Below the pieces are notes generated by a model. The model was not told the DNA's origin. It was given only the letters and a program-made list of their open reading frames with translations, and made no database searches. 64,000 bases of DNA from Anthoceros angustus (lineage: Eukaryota; Streptophyta; Anthocerotopsida; Anthocerotales; Anthocerotaceae): assembly GCA_010909165.1 (NCBI GenBank), contig MU008221.1:62001-126000 (forward strand). The letters run 5' to 3'. Made by a program: the position numbers and the translations under genes. Every line of letters begins with the position of its first letter. Within the stretch, counting starts at the first letter, position 1. This document shows, piece after piece, positions 11,030-23,105 of this stretch.

Positions 11030-13270
11030 ATGCCGTTCATCTATCAACCCGGCGCGGCTCAGGTGCTTCGCAGCGGAGGGGCCTAGTTCGGTGCGGAGGG
11101 GCCACGTTCGGCAAGGCGGGACCGGTTTCGTGGTGTCAAGGCCCGCCGGCGCGGAGGGGCTCGGTTTGGCACGGCGGGGCCTGGTTTTGGTGCACCGCGC
11201 CGGGGATTTCTCCGGCGGCGGGGCCCGAGTTTAGGATTTCCGGCCCTGACAGAGGCCTTTAGCCTCTTGAGCGTCCGCCGGCCGGTTTTGGGGACCAGGT
11301 AGGGGCCGCCTTGACTCCCAGTGGGTCGATGCGTTGACAAGGCTAAGGGCCATCGGTTGCTTTGGTGGTGGATTGACTGGGCCGTCATGTTTTGACGGGC
11401 CCCATGTTCTTATGGTTTCTGCAGGGAGTAGCGGGTGCGGGTGTTTGTCCGACTATGGGTTATCGAGGGTCCCAGTGGGTTGTGGCCTCTCTGGGCAGGG
11501 GCCTTTGGCCAGTCTATTAAGGCTCACCGTATGGAGTGCACACTCCATATGTCTAGTAAAGGCCGAGAACATTTTTTTTGCCCAACCCCCAATGCCTACT
11601 CGAGCCTCATACCCCCGGGCATCGTTCGAAGGTTGTTCCTTGCTTTCTGTTCTCCTACTTGTCCTATGCAACTTTGCTTTTGGCTTCTATTGGTTGGTTT
11701 TTTTTGTGCTCTCCCAAATGGTGCAGTCCACCCTTCCTGTGACCGTCAAGGACATTCCCTATCCGGTATGTGCTAAGCTTTGTTATGGGGTTAACGAAGA
11801 GAAATATCACATTGGGCACAAGGACTTCGATCGTACAATGTGGGAGGTTCAGGTGAGGCTTGCTTCCACCCTCGCTACTACGCCCTCCCCTTGGGCCGCC
11901 TTCTGAGTCTTAGCAGTGGCTGCGGATGCAATCGAATCATCTGCTTGCCCTGTACGAGATGTGTTTTCTCAGAGCCCGCCTTTTTCCGGCGTCTCCAGAG
12001 GCGCCTTCATGATGACGTTCGCCTTTCTTACCGGCTTTCCTTACAGCACCGAGCGGCGGACCCCGGGGATGAGGTGGCCTAGACATTGTTCCTTTTTTTC
12101 CCTCTGTGGTGTCTTCACTGCTCCAGGGGTGGTCCTTCAGGTGACAGGAGGTGGCTTCCTCGTCTCCGCCAGTTCTGGGCTAGGAAGTGGGAGGCCCTGC
12201 AGGAGGAGGGCGAGCATGCAGCGAGATCCAGTCTGGAGTCGGCCAAGGTGGACCAAGTTTGTCGGGACTCACCAAGGCACGTCTCAAGAGGTGTCTCCTG
12301 CTAAGCCAGGTTGGGGAATACACCAGGGCTACCCGAGCCCTTTGCCCGAAACCAGTGGTGCCAGCATCTAAGGAGACCATTGTTGTTCTCCGCGCCCTTT
12401 ATCTCGCCCCTGGTAACCTCATCCCATAAGATATCGTGGATTTCCCTGATAAGGAGCCTTATTGTTTCGATAGGGCGGTCTTCGGCAGGGCCCTTACCAC
12501 TGCCCCGCGGCTTTCATCGGATGGTCTATCAGGAACTGTGTACGACCACCTTTGGAATTATTTTGCTCCGAGGATCGTGGCAAGGGGCAAAACCCCCCAC
12601 CGGATCTGTTAGGTGTTGGGTGCCGGCAGGTTACTAACTTATTGAGCAACCCACGCCTGGGGTGCACTGTATCGCCGTCGGGGAGGCGTTTCTGTGCCTC
12701 ATAAGACACAACATTATCATTCAACTCCGGGAGCAATTCTAGGTGCACCTTTGCCCCCACCAATTTCGGATTGCCACTCCAGGGGGCTAAGAGTAGGCGA
12801 TCTTCAATGTGGAGGTGATTCTGGAGTCACATCACGATTAGGTCGCATTGCAAGTGGACGTTGAGAACACTTTCAACATTGTCTCCAGGGCGGTTATCTT
12901 CATTGAGCTCAAGCAGGCTAGCGGGCAGCTCGCAAGTCTCATTCCATTTGTCCGCTCTTTTTACGGTTCCCCATCTAACCTCTACTATCAACACGGGCCA
13001 TCTTCGGAGAGCCTCCGTGCTCGACTCAGCGATGGGCACGAGGCAAGGGGACCCCTTGGGAGGTGCCCTCTTCACCATGGCGCACTTCAGGGCTCTGTCC
13101 ACTCCTGCCTCCGCAGCCTGGGAGTGTCTCTTTCTGTCAGTGGTTGATGATACTCGTATCCTAGGGCTAGGGGGCCAGGTCAGGGAAGCTTTCGAGCTCC
13201 TCTCCTTGGAGCTCTCATGCCTGGGCTTGAGGGTTAAGATTTTGAACTGCAAGGTTTGGTCCCCTCTGGC
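11030..13270 (+). pseudogene. Degenerate LINE-type retrotransposon with reverse transcriptase remains
   Basis: Broken frames read in order. At about 12180-12430 lie ARKWEALQEEGEH and GEYTRATRAL-like segments. Near 12655-12740 is a GVHCIAVGEAFLCLIRH-type motif. At 12848-13260 come DVENTFNIVSRA, LIPFVRSFYGSPSNLY, GTRQGDPLGGALF and a VVDDTRILG box where a LINE has ADDT/YADD. These are consecutive blocks of a non-LTR reverse transcriptase, including the GxxQGDPL motif. Stop codons and shifts interrupt it, so it is not functional. The 5' end is GC-rich (11040-11330) with repeated GGAGGGGCC-type words. Exact borders cannot be fixed. Confidence 0.8.
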
Positions 13271-13289
13271 ATTATGCCCTCTCTCCAAT

Positions 13290-13445
13290 ATCCGGGGAGA
13301 AGGGGAGGCGGGGGAGGATGGGGAGGGGAGGGGAGGATGGTGGGAGGCGGGGGAGGATGGGGAGGATGGGGAGGCGGGGGAGGATGGGGAGGCGGGGGAG
13401 GATGGGGAGGAGGAGGAGGAGGAGGGGAGAAGGCGGGAAGGGAGA
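13290..13445 (+). repeat. G-rich tandem array (GGGGAGGATGGGGAGG type)
   Basis: About 150 bp of almost pure purine with many GGGG and GGAGG runs, in units of roughly 9-30 bp. It follows directly on the decayed reverse transcriptase. Such a strand can form G-quadruplexes. The long Gly and Pro frames here simply reflect the repeat. Confidence 0.9.
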
Positions 13446-14690
13446 GAGGGGGGACTTCACAAGGACTTCGTGTATAAGGAGTCTCGGTGGGACTCCCGGA
13501 CTTCATTTAGTTATTCGTGGATGCGGATTTGGCGGAGGATGTAGGCAACTTTTGCTAGCGGACTAGCAGGGTGCACGCTTATAACCCAATGTCGTTGTAG
13601 TACTGGGGTTCGTTCTACAGGGAATGGACTCGTGCTTATTTTGCCTAAGCTCTACAACTAGTTGCCCGAACGGACTTCATCATGTTGGGTCCAGCAGACT
13701 CCGCAAACCCTAGGCGTGTGCCGCTCCGCAACTCGATGGACCAGACGCGCGATCTCCGGACCTTTCCACAAACTCCGCTCATGGCATCTCAGAACACCGT
13801 TTAAGGTCCGGCACTGCACGATTTAACGACGCGCCCCGCTCGTCTTTAGCGCCAACAAGACGACCTCCTTACACTCCATCTTCTACCCCCACAACTCTCG
13901 ACTCCGCTTAACAATAACTCCAATACAATGCCCAGGCCACCACACCGTGCTTCCTTCTCCTTTCCCACACACAGCTAGTATCTGCAACACCAACGCGCCG
14001 GCGTATTCACACCGGACCGCCTTTGCTCCTTCCTGCTGCTTCGTATTCTGTGAGGTAGTGGCTTCTTAGCCTACAACCCCACGGCCTCCGCCCCAGCAAC
14101 CTCCTAGTATGGCAGCCACCAAGGATGGCCTCGCACCGGGGAAACTCCCTCGGGCACCACCTGAGCTTCGGTCCGAACCTAGTCTGCACCCACCAAGCGT
14201 GCTAGCGGAGCTCGTCACTAGCGCTCTCGGAACATCCACTTGCCATCAATTAATCCTGCAGGTAACATACACCCCGCTCCTCGAACACGGGAGGGCAAGA
14301 GCACACGGAGCACGAAGTTGGGACTCAGGATAGTCTGTGGATCTCGGGCGCTAGGCCTCCTTATATACCCCCCACACCCTAATCTAACCCGCCTATGTAT
14401 GTACCTTAACCCTGGGTCGTTGTAACTGCCAGGCCGTAGCTCATCATTCCGCTGGACTTCTTCCACCGGCCGCTCTCCCGCTAAGCAGCAAATTCGTTTC
14501 CAAAACTCGCCGTCCGGACTACGTCGACTAGATTAACCGTTTAAGGTCCGGCGGACCAATCGGTAAGCGGAGACCGCTCTGGACTACGCTGTCCGGACCA
14601 ACTCTATCCATCCAACGTGACCAACCCGCCAGGCACACTTTAACGGACTTACTCCGGCAAGCTCCCCCTTCGCCAAATCAACGTATCTCG
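13446..14690. other. Probable transposon-derived sequence of unknown class
   Basis: No gene is recognised. The 16-bp word CCGTTTAAGGTCCGGC occurs at about 13799 and again at about 14537 in the same orientation, 738 bp apart. A CCTTATATACCCC tract near 14370 could be an LTR-type TATA box. GC-rich, stop-filled sequence between the two LINE parts suggests an element inserted into the LINE. This is inference. Confidence 0.4.
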
Positions 14691-15025
14691 ATGAACCAAT
14701 CCAGCACTCGCCGGAGGTCTCTCCTTTCCTCTGTGGTGGCTTTCTTTCGACACCGGGTATCAATTGCCCTACAAAGGGCGGTGGTTAACGCTGTTTACAG
14801 AACAGCAATGAGCGCAGGAGACGCGGCGTCATCGGCACTAGTCATACGTAGGGCTTTCCTTATCTCAGACCATGACATTCTTGGAGCGGTAGGTAGTTAT
14901 AGATTCGACATTCGTGAGGGCTAGCCCCCTTGGCCTTCGGCCCTCTTGTCGGTTGTTCCCTATCAGCTTGGGGTGGATGGGTCTTCCCATTCTTCTTCTT
15001 TATAAAGTCTCCAGACTTCGTTTAT
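14691..15025 (+). mobile_element. LINE 3' end fragment
   Basis: The frame at 14691-14924 contains RVSIALQRAVVNAV and a HDILGAVGSY end, as in the C-terminus of the LINE fragment at 61180-61590 (ALQR-like segment, then YDVLGTVGNIR). The trailing sequence TTGTTCCCTATCAGCTTGGGG and a T-rich tract match LINE 3' ends also seen near 31640. It may belong to the same element as 11030-13270. Confidence 0.6.
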
Positions 15026-16579
15026 GTATCTTGGCATCAATATTGGAGAATGTTACTCTCACCTAAAAGTACATTCGTTGTCTCCGCATTTGAGAGCAAA
15101 TTAAGAGCACGATAATTCAATAACTTAGTTTTACAGCTTAGATGTATCAAGGTCACTAATTAATGGATATGATATTTTATTTTTATTTTTAACAACATGT
15201 TTTAAATATCGATAATATTAAATATGAAATAAATGCAATAGTTGTTGAGGAGGACTACTATGGCTTACCAAAGAGGACTGAGGGAGGCCGATGTTCTTTT
15301 CTTTTCTGTACAATACATCATTCCGTATATATATGCGTCGGTATACAATATGAGCCATATCCAAAACTTCTAAAAGAGTGGCCTACCTCGCACCAAAGCA
15401 GGTTGACATTGCGAACATCTGATTTCTCTTTTGTTTCCATGTGATGATCAAGCCACCATGATTAGCCTCGATCAAGCCCACCAGGCTTGCCAAGCCGCAA
15501 TGATCGGGCTCAATTAAGCCCATCTACAAGCCCACTCGGTGCGCGCTTGCCAAGCCGCAATGATCGGGCTCAATTAAGCCCATCTACAAGCCCACTCGGT
15601 GCGCTTACAGATGTCCATCCTAGTACACCGAAGGCAGCCTCCGGGCACCAAATTAGATGCGGAAGAAAAAAGTTGTGAAGGAAAGGTATGAAGAGGATGG
15701 GGAAAGAAAGAAAGAGCTACTCTCTTTGGATGTCCGTATTGGTAGACCACATACTACTAATTTTAGAATAACATCTTTTCTAGAACACTTCATAAATTTT
15801 AATTGAGGAAGACTACGGATTTTACAACATAAGTCTTTTAAACCACTTTATAAATTAATTAATAATAACATTCATATCATGTAAATATCCATACATAGCA
15901 CATAATAGAATGTCAAATATCCCCTTTCACTCAGCATGTCTCCCGTGTGGACGAGTCCTCCAATTAGCTTTGAAACATTGGTAGGAAAACAAAGAAACTT
16001 TGCTCAGCTCGTCTAACATTAATAGCCCTCTAGCTTGTCTTGACATAAGTGTAACTTGGTGGTTCACGTGTACACTCCTCGGTCTTCTTTAGTCATTCCA
16101 CACAATCCTTTGGGTCCTTGCGTATTCTAAACTACTCCACCCGCAAGAAATTTGTAAGTTTTGGGTACCACTAATTTTGCAAAAGTTTTGTACCCAATAC
16201 TCTCATAAGGCATATTTGAGATGATGACAACCTTCGTCTCCGTGATGTGAATGGCATTTATTTGCAAAATTTTTCTACACAATACCCACATAGAACACAT
16301 TTGAGATGATGACAATATTTGTCTCCATGATGTAATTAGCATTCCCCTTCAAATATCCCTGTTTGACATTGTCACAAGCAGTTCTCTCAACATCATAAGA
16401 GATAACATCTTGTGCAAACTCATAGTCTTAGCCTTTGAGTCCCCTTTTCCTGCGTTGTTCCCCTCAATATGACAATATGTGAGAATTTAATATGGACTAT
16501 CTTCTTTAATAGCCCATCTTATATGTCATATAGTAGGCTAATTCGAAGTTCATGTCATGGGCTATACGACGAGCCACAA
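15026..16579. other. AT-rich spacer
   Basis: No gene recognised apart from the tandem duplication at 15485-15604. Two similar short segments at about 16150-16215 and 16260-16335 (TTTGAGATGATGACAA word) form an imperfect local duplication. Confidence 0.5.
15485..15604. repeat. Perfect 60-bp tandem duplication
   Basis: Two consecutive copies run from GCTTGCCAAGCCGC to CCACTCGGTGCGC with no mismatch seen. It lies in AT-rich spacer. Confidence 0.95.
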
Positions 16580-17062
16580 CTATCTATCTACATGATGAGC
16601 TACAACTTGAGTTATGCGAGCGGCCATGTCAATGAGCCTCCCTAAGGCGGATCTGTCTTGGCGTCTCTCTTGAGCCACCTCGGGGACCATTTGAGGGAAG
16701 AGGTGAGCATCTTGACTCACCTCAGGGACCATTTGAGGGAAGAAGTTAGCATCTTGACCCACCTCAGGGACCATTTGAGGGAAGAAGTTAGCATCTTGAC
16801 CTACCTCGGGGACTATTTGAGGGAAAACGTTAGCCTCTTGAGCCACACCAGGGACCGTTTGAGGGAAGAGGTTAGCAATGAGATGTCTACATAAGGGACA
16901 ATTGGGTTGTCTAAGTATCCATGACTGAAGGCATGGCTGATGAAATATATGAAAGCATGGTGTTTTGACTAAAATAATTTCTTTTGGTCCCACTAAATGA
17001 TCTAGACAAATGCTACACTTGGCCATCATGATCGATAGATAAATAGATGGATTTTTACACAC
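16580..17062 (-). CDS. Small RING-H2 protein with tandem 14-residue repeat tail, 160 aa
   Basis: A single-exon frame of 160 codons. A RING-H2 finger occupies about residues 16-60: CSIC, then CFHIFHQPC, then CPLC, giving the C-x2-C ... C-x-H-x2-H-x2-C ... C-x2-C ligand order. Such fingers recruit E2 enzymes, so a ubiquitin ligase role is likely. The rest is five tandem 14-residue units of the form FPQ.VPEVGQDAN, followed by a short tail ending VVAHHVDR. No membrane segment is evident. The start could be Met1 or Met12/13, just before the finger. The region is AT-rich, unlike the nearby genes, and no intron is apparent. No close named family is recognised for the repeat tail. It could be a young or fading gene. 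Confidence 0.6.
   Translation of the reverse strand: MCKNPSIYLSIMMAKCSICLDHLVGPKEIILVKTPCFHIFHQPCLQSWILRQPNCPLCRHLIANLFPQTVPGVAQEANVFPQIVPEVGQDANFFPQMVPEVGQDANFFPQMVPEVSQDAHLFPQMVPEVAQERRQDRSALGRLIDMAARITQVVAHHVDR
16678..16885 (-). repeat. Five in-frame 42-bp repeats inside the RING-H2 gene
   Basis: Units read CACCTCAGGGACCATTTGAGG plus 21 further bases, with few differences and no frame change. Most inner differences alter single residues. This is the coding source of the 14-residue protein repeats. Confidence 0.9.
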
Positions 17063-18035
17063 TACAAAGTCTCACATGATGGAAACTAACATGCCCTACA
17101 ACTTGAAACAAGGAAACAAGTCGTGGATTCTATAACTAAATCATAAAGTGAAAAAAAGAAAAGAAAATAAAATTGGTTGAGAAAATGCTTTTTCTCCTTC
17201 TAGAGTTGATCTCACAGTAGGTCATCAAAATACAATCGCCCTATGCAAACTGGGTCCCATATGTATAGGCTTCTACTTTATTATTATTTCCATCCCAAAA
17301 GCATTTTTTAGGAAGTTAGGGTCTTTTCACGTTTACTTATATTCTCACTTCTTAATTTAGGATAGGCTAGAATCAGAAGGTTTTGTTATGATGTTAAAGA
17401 AGGAATTATTTTTTTAGTAGATTTTTCAAAAATGGAAAAGATAATGAGGAGGAATATGGACAGAGAAAGATGGGTTCGTCCAATCTACTAAAGGACATTA
17501 AAGGAGACCCCATGGACATGAAAGAAGACCCACGACATGAAAGGAAACCCGCGAGTAGTAGAAAAGGAGCAACTAATCTCTCTGTCTCCTCTAGCTTCAT
17601 GGCCCTAGTGAGCCGCCTGCTATAAACATCATGCCCTCGTTTATGCAGTGTGCGGGGCCGCTCTTGTTAAGGTCTACGGGACTTCTCTAGCTCCGAATTC
17701 GCTAAAATTAAGTTCTATGTCTAATCATGGATCCAAAGTTTAAGGTTTTGTTTGTCGACCAAGCGCTGGGCTCGTGTCTAATCATAGTTTCAAGTTTAAG
17801 GTTTTTGTCGGTCGACTAGGCCCTAGGTTGGTTCCGTTCTTCCTTGCACGTGTGGCGCATATGCATGTGCAGCGCTTGGAGGGCATGTTCGTGGTAGCCA
17901 GCTGTGATAGCGGTCATTTGGCTTGGGGTGAGCGGTGGTAAACAGGTCATTTGTCAGGGCGCGCATTACTTTAAAGTGCCAAGGAGCAAACCCTGCCCAT
18001 TACACGGGGAGAAGTGCGCCCGCATGTTGCAATGC
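17063..18035. other. Spacer between the RING-H2 gene and COQ8
   Basis: No gene recognised. The phrase GTCTAATCAT...AAGTTTAAGGTTTT occurs twice (about 17720 and 17780), a local duplication. Confidence 0.5.
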
Positions 18036-18235
18036 GTGACACATTGTGGCGTCATATGTCCAACTCACGACAAGAAGAAACCACTGCTCACATCCCGTGT
18101 CACATTTGGCGGCAGACGACCAGATCATGAAGGGCGTGACACATTGTGGCGTCATATGTCCAACTCACGACAAGAAGAAACCACTGCTCACATCCCGTGT
18201 CACATTTGGCGGCAGACGACCAGATCATGAAGGGC
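18036..18235. repeat. Perfect 100-bp tandem duplication
   Basis: Two head-to-tail copies each begin GTGACACATTGTGGCGTC and end CAGATCATGAAGGGC. No mismatches were seen. A partial leading TGTGACA-type context suggests a single duplication event. Confidence 0.95.
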
Positions 18236-18583
18236 GGAAGATGCAATAGTGTACATATTTATGCGGCTCACTTCAGCAGGTGCACATTAGGAAGTAGAGA
18301 CCCAGCACACCAGAATCAGCAGGGCAGCACACAAGGAGAGAACGATGGAGATGGAGCAAGAGCCTCCACGTTCTTCATCACTCCGTCCCATGGCCGTGTC
18401 CCTTTCCTCCGCTAGTAGAACCAAGAGTCTTGTTAGCTGGTTCGCACTTGACTGACCTACTAACACCTGTGAGAACATCCAGCCGTGCATCAGAGCAGAT
18501 GGAAGAAATCCCGCACCACCTCCTTCGCCTGCAGATGCTAGAAAGGAAGACGCAACTAGATTTTTTCCACCACCCTCCCCTGT

Positions 18584-21366
18584 TCAACCTGAAGCAAGCG
18601 CCTCAGTTGCTGCCTCCTGTTCCTCATCATCGACACTGGAAAACTTGTAACTGTCATATACCTGCAGAAACATTTCTCTGCAAGGCACTACGGATTGCAG
18701 CTTGATGCAGGCCAGGAATGCACCCGACAGCTTTCTGTGCAGACTGTAAGCCTCGTCGGGGGGTGGAGTCAACCTGTGCCTCAACATCGTAGCACCCAAG
18801 GCTGAAACTCGTCTCGTCAGATCCGTTGATCGGAAATCATACCCTCCAAAGTTTGCAAATGGTAATCCCACCACGAAAGCAGCTTCCACGTGTGCGTCCA
18901 GCATTAGCTTGGATTCCTGGCCGGTGAGGAAGCCCAGCTTCACGGACATCTCGATTACCTTGGATCGATCTTTGTCTGCACAAGCCCGGACCTGTTTGTA
19001 CATGGCCACGTTAGAAAAGGCCAAACAAGGGGTGCCCTGAATAAGGAGAAGTGAAGGTTAGTCCTACCATCTGAAGATAATTGTCAACAAAATGCTTTGG
19101 GTAGTCACGTGCAGCTCCGAAATCGATGAGGTTAATCGTGTCGGTCGACTCGTCGTACAGAAAATTGCCCCAGTTGGGATCAGTCTGCAGCATAGCCACA
19201 GCAGGTCCTATGAACTTATTAACAACTGGTTAGGATAATGTACCACGCTGTTTCACAGGGCACACAGTTAGGTGAAAACTTGCCTGCATGAATCGAAACT
19301 CAAATAGTTCTGTGAGGGTCAGCCTCAGAAGCCGAAGGGCCACACTATTACGAGTCTCCTGACTTAGTTTTGCCACTTTATCAATAGACACTCCTATTCG
19401 CGCACAAGCAGAAAAACAGAGTCAGGTCAAACTGCTTCCATGCCCTCCACACATGAATAAATTGCTGAAATGAGTGACTAGTCAGGCAGGCCCTACCAGG
19501 TACAAGTTCAGATGTCAGCACCCGCATGCTACTAAACTCATCAATCACTTCTGGCACGTGCAAACCCTTCTGACTTGATAGAAGTTGTTTGAATCTCTTC
19601 TGATTCGATGCCTCTAGATCATAGTTGCATTCTCGAGCCAGTTCGTCTTTTGCAACCTGAAAGAGATATGCAGCAATACTGAGAACCCAAGCCAGTGCTT
19701 GAGACCATTAACTTTCAAGCAAAAAGCAAATGAGGTTCCTCCAAGTGTTGGGCTGTGTGGCTACCTTCATGGCCTGATCCAAGTAGAGACCTTCAGGAAT
19801 TAAGTTAGTGTAATCCAGCAGCCGCTTCACATTTTCGATATCACTGTTGATGCTGTCTGCAACCCCAGGGTACTGCACTTTCATAGCAACAGTGCGCCCA
19901 TCTTTCAACACTGCTCTATGCACCTGGTCCCACAACACCTTGAAAAATCAGGAACGAAGACTTCCTCAAGCGACAACCGGTATGAGGACACTCAGTATAA
20001 TGAAATCTGTTTTGAACCTCGAGACACGGTAAAAGCTTGCAAATCCAGTACCTGGCCAATGCTTGCTGATGCAATAGGTTCATCTTCAAAACTATCCAAT
20101 CGATCTCGCCAATCAGGCCCCAGCTCATGTACAAGAACCTTGTTCAACTGCCGCCTTGGCATCACATCTGCTCCTTGCCGGACACTTTCAAGTGCTGCCA
20201 AAACCTGCACTGATGTTAGAGCTTCCCATCATGCCACCCAGCATCAACTGAGGGCTAGCCATAGCCTTTCCACAGTGCAGCATTCTGTCAAATATGCCAT
20301 CAGCCACATGGCAGAAGCATACCTGAGGGGGAACAACTGACTCATCCTGTATGCTTAGCATTTGTCCCAGTTTTAAAGCAGCTCCTCGCATACGGCACAG
20401 TGCAAGTGCTAGACGCTCAGCGTTCTGCTCAGTGATGAATGGAGAGAGGCCAGCTGCTCCAGCAGTTTTTCCCTGCCCCTCCCATAGCCTCTTAGCTGAC
20501 TCTTGCAGAGTGCCCCAAGCCAGACCTGCTCCTAGTCCTGCAAACCTGGCCATTATAGCCCAATTAGTGGCAGTAATGAACACATGACAACTCTAAGAGG
20601 AAGACAATCCTCCCTAGTTAAGAAGGGGGCCAGAGAACCGTAGTGGATCTCACCCCAACACTCTTCCAAGGGAAGTCGATGGTACATGTCTCTCCCTTGG
20701 TCTCCGTTTCTTCATCACTGGTTCACCAGCTCCTGGACGGCCCCCTGCAGCAACCTTCCGCAGTGCTACGTCCAGTTCCGCATCCTGGCGCGTAGATGCT
20801 GAGCTTGTGCCTCCGGTTGACGCCTGCTGTTCTGCCTCCAGTCGGGCCGCGGAGTCAACATCTGCAGAAGTAGCCCATTCATCCCTCTGCATGCTATCAG
20901 GCTTTGACGTTGCTGGATCAATGGTAACACCCAGTGGTCCTTCATGCCGTTCGAATTCATTCATTTGCTGCTGATGCGACTCGCCATGCGCATTTCGACT
21001 TGCTCTCTCATTGAGCTGTGATGACACAGTCCTTGGGGATGTCTGAGTCGCAACCTCCCTTTGCCCCTCTTTTCCCGTATGTCCTTCTGCAGCAGACTCT
21101 TTGGCCACTCTAACATACTTGACATCTTCATGGCTGACGGATGGATCCAAGCCCTGATAAGAATGAAGGCGACCCCTTGTCAATCCAGTCAATTCTGTTG
21201 CAGCCTCAACTAGGCTCTTCACAGTTGCGACAGCAGATCCTCTCACATCTCCAGCTCTAAGCCTGTTGATGACGGGAGCTGCAGAAACAGCCTCCCTCAC
21301 CACCAAGCCCACACCAGCAGCAAGCCTGATAAATTCTTCCAGGCGGGACACTCCCTGTCTGGCCAT
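18584..21366 (-). CDS. COQ8: ABC1/COQ8 (ADCK) atypical kinase, about 680 aa
   Basis: Eight exons on the minus strand: 21366-20654, 20545-20323, 20204-20052, 19923-19765, 19656-19497, 19393-19284, 19184-19068 and 18991-18584, all in consistent phase. The first about 240 residues are low complexity with a leader-like N-terminus. The kinase-like core follows: the KxGQ motif in [13 protein letters not shown], the Ser/Ala-rich loop [10 protein letters not shown], the Lys strand [18 protein letters not shown], the catalytic-loop counterpart QTDPNWGNF and the metal-binding LIDFGAARD. These define the COQ8/ADCK3 group, which supports ubiquinone synthesis in mitochondria. Intron 6 uses a GC donor (CAG|GCAAGT). 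Family membership is sure; mitochondrial targeting is inferred. Confidence 0.93.
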
Positions 21367-22146
21367 TACTCTCCAACAACCAAACCTTCGTTACCAAATG
21401 ACAAAGGATCTCCAGCAGAGACACTAGGATTAGGGTTCATTCCTCTGCCAATTTGATGGTCCAAGCAGGATGCATGCCCAAGTTACGCAGATTCTTCCCC
21501 ACGGACCACGTCTTAGACCGTGTCGCGTCCCACATTATTCCGCCAGCAAGGAAGTCCGAGATCGGAAGTCCTTCACCGGGAGGTCAGATCTTCAGGTGTG
21601 GACCTGCAGGACCTTCACAGCAAGCAACGGGCGCATCTCACAGAATTGCCTTCCCCCTACGCTTGTTGGCTTGCCACTTCACCCAATCGGGCATCATCCA
21701 CAATCCAAAGCGTGATCCAAGGCACACATTGGATCGCGATACGAATGCGCTTCTCTGCGGCGGAATCGAAGCATTTGATCGCAACTCCGCACCTAATTGT
21801 TTCGATGGTAAACGTGGAACTCGTCGGGCCGCACAAAGATCACGGACAAGTGTCATTGCCTCATGGTAGTATGAGCGAGCTTGTGTGGCAAGTCTGCGAT
21901 GCAGACCGTGGCTGTTAGGTCTTCAGACGACATGATTCACATGAACTCGGTTGGTTATGTCTGATCAAGCTGCGCTTTCACAGAAGTATGCCGCATTCGA
22001 TAGAGTTGGTTTCCAGTGGAACAAGATCAACGGCTACACGGAGACGTTGCAGCAGCCTGGAAAAAGGTTTCTTTAAGACAACGAAACCGGACGACAAGCA
22101 TGCTGCCGGTACAGACAAGCTCAGGCAGGAGTCCGACTCCTGGTGA
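21367..22146. other. Spacer upstream of COQ8
   Basis: Probably holds the COQ8 promoter and leader near 21367-21450. A plus-strand stretch at about 21962-22060 reads QKYAAFDRVGFQWNKINGYTE in one frame, which looks protein-like, but it has no start, partner exon or known family. Confidence 0.4.
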
Positions 22147-22898
22147 GCATGTCATACAATGGCATTTGCAAGACTGGGTATCCTTGGCCACAAACCTGCA
22201 TACTCCCTTCCAATAGGGACGGTGATGGCAGATCCTGCATGACACCATCAATCGCTAGGCTGAGAAGGTAACAAGCTTGGGAACCAACTTTTTCACACTC
22301 TGTGAGCTCAGCTACGTCTCTTGGCAGATCCCTCACACGGCTGCAACGACATACGCTTAACACGTCTTGAAGAACCATACCTTTCATCACGACTTTGGAT
22401 TAGCACTGACTCCAGTTGTGTCTGCCAGCGGCACCAGCAGGTATCAGTGGCCAGCAACATCAGCGGCTCCTCACACCCAAATCCCAGGACAGTCTCACAC
22501 TCGAAGTACATAAAGGCACCACCATCCTTTCTCCTCCAGGGCTTCCGCTGCCGGACGATGACAGCTGGCATCACCGTCCTCCGGGGATCGGGCATCTCGC
22601 TCCTCACAGTGGCCATGACCATGTCCCCATCAGCTGCAACAGGGAGCCTGTTCCTTCACACCCTTCACCGACGACAAGACTCACCTTCCTCAGAATTAGG
22701 ATCCCCCAAATCATGCTGCATGTCTCCCTCTGCAGTAGGGGGGCCTACCCTCTTGTGGAATCCTCCTCCTGAGAGTGATGACTTCCTCACCCAGAAGGAA
22801 GGCTGTTGGAAAATTGATGTATGGAAACCCAAAACCTTGAAGCTGCTTTCTCAGCCATAAGGACCACAGTACAGGCAGAATACCTCGCTTCCACAAGG
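22147..22898 (-). pseudogene. RPL23 (uL14) unprocessed pseudogene
   Basis: Aligned to the intact gene at 1258-1950, each exon has a remnant in the same order. An exon 1 trace (GAAGCGAGGTAT) is at about 22881-22898. Exon 2 ([18 protein letters not shown] kept) is at about 22510-22680, with a deletion after the GSLF region. Exon 3 is near 22378-22435, and exon 4 (TTGGCCACAAA word) near 22150-22240. Introns remain between them, so this arose by DNA duplication and not from mRNA. Start codon, several splice sites and frame are lost. Confidence 0.9.
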
Positions 22899-23105
22899 GG
22901 TCAGCTGCACATGCGGCGGATGAGAGCTGAGGGAGAAACAGTGTTCCAGATCTAGGGTGTGCGTAGAATATCGTAGTCTCCTGGTGCAATGTTTTGACGC
23001 TCTGGAATATCGTGCAGGTTTGGAAGATAGTGCCTGTCTGGCACCTTGTAGTGGGTCAGAGGATGGTGGAAACGGCAGGGCTTCCTCTATTCTCGCTAGA
23101 CAATT

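Noticed and set aside
13234-13566. Pro-rich and Gly-rich frames
   Set aside because: They are translations of the G-rich tandem array.
21453-21918. Overlapping frames of 130-140 codons upstream of COQ8
   Set aside because: Three frames overlap with no shared domain or splice signals; more likely spacer and leader sequence.
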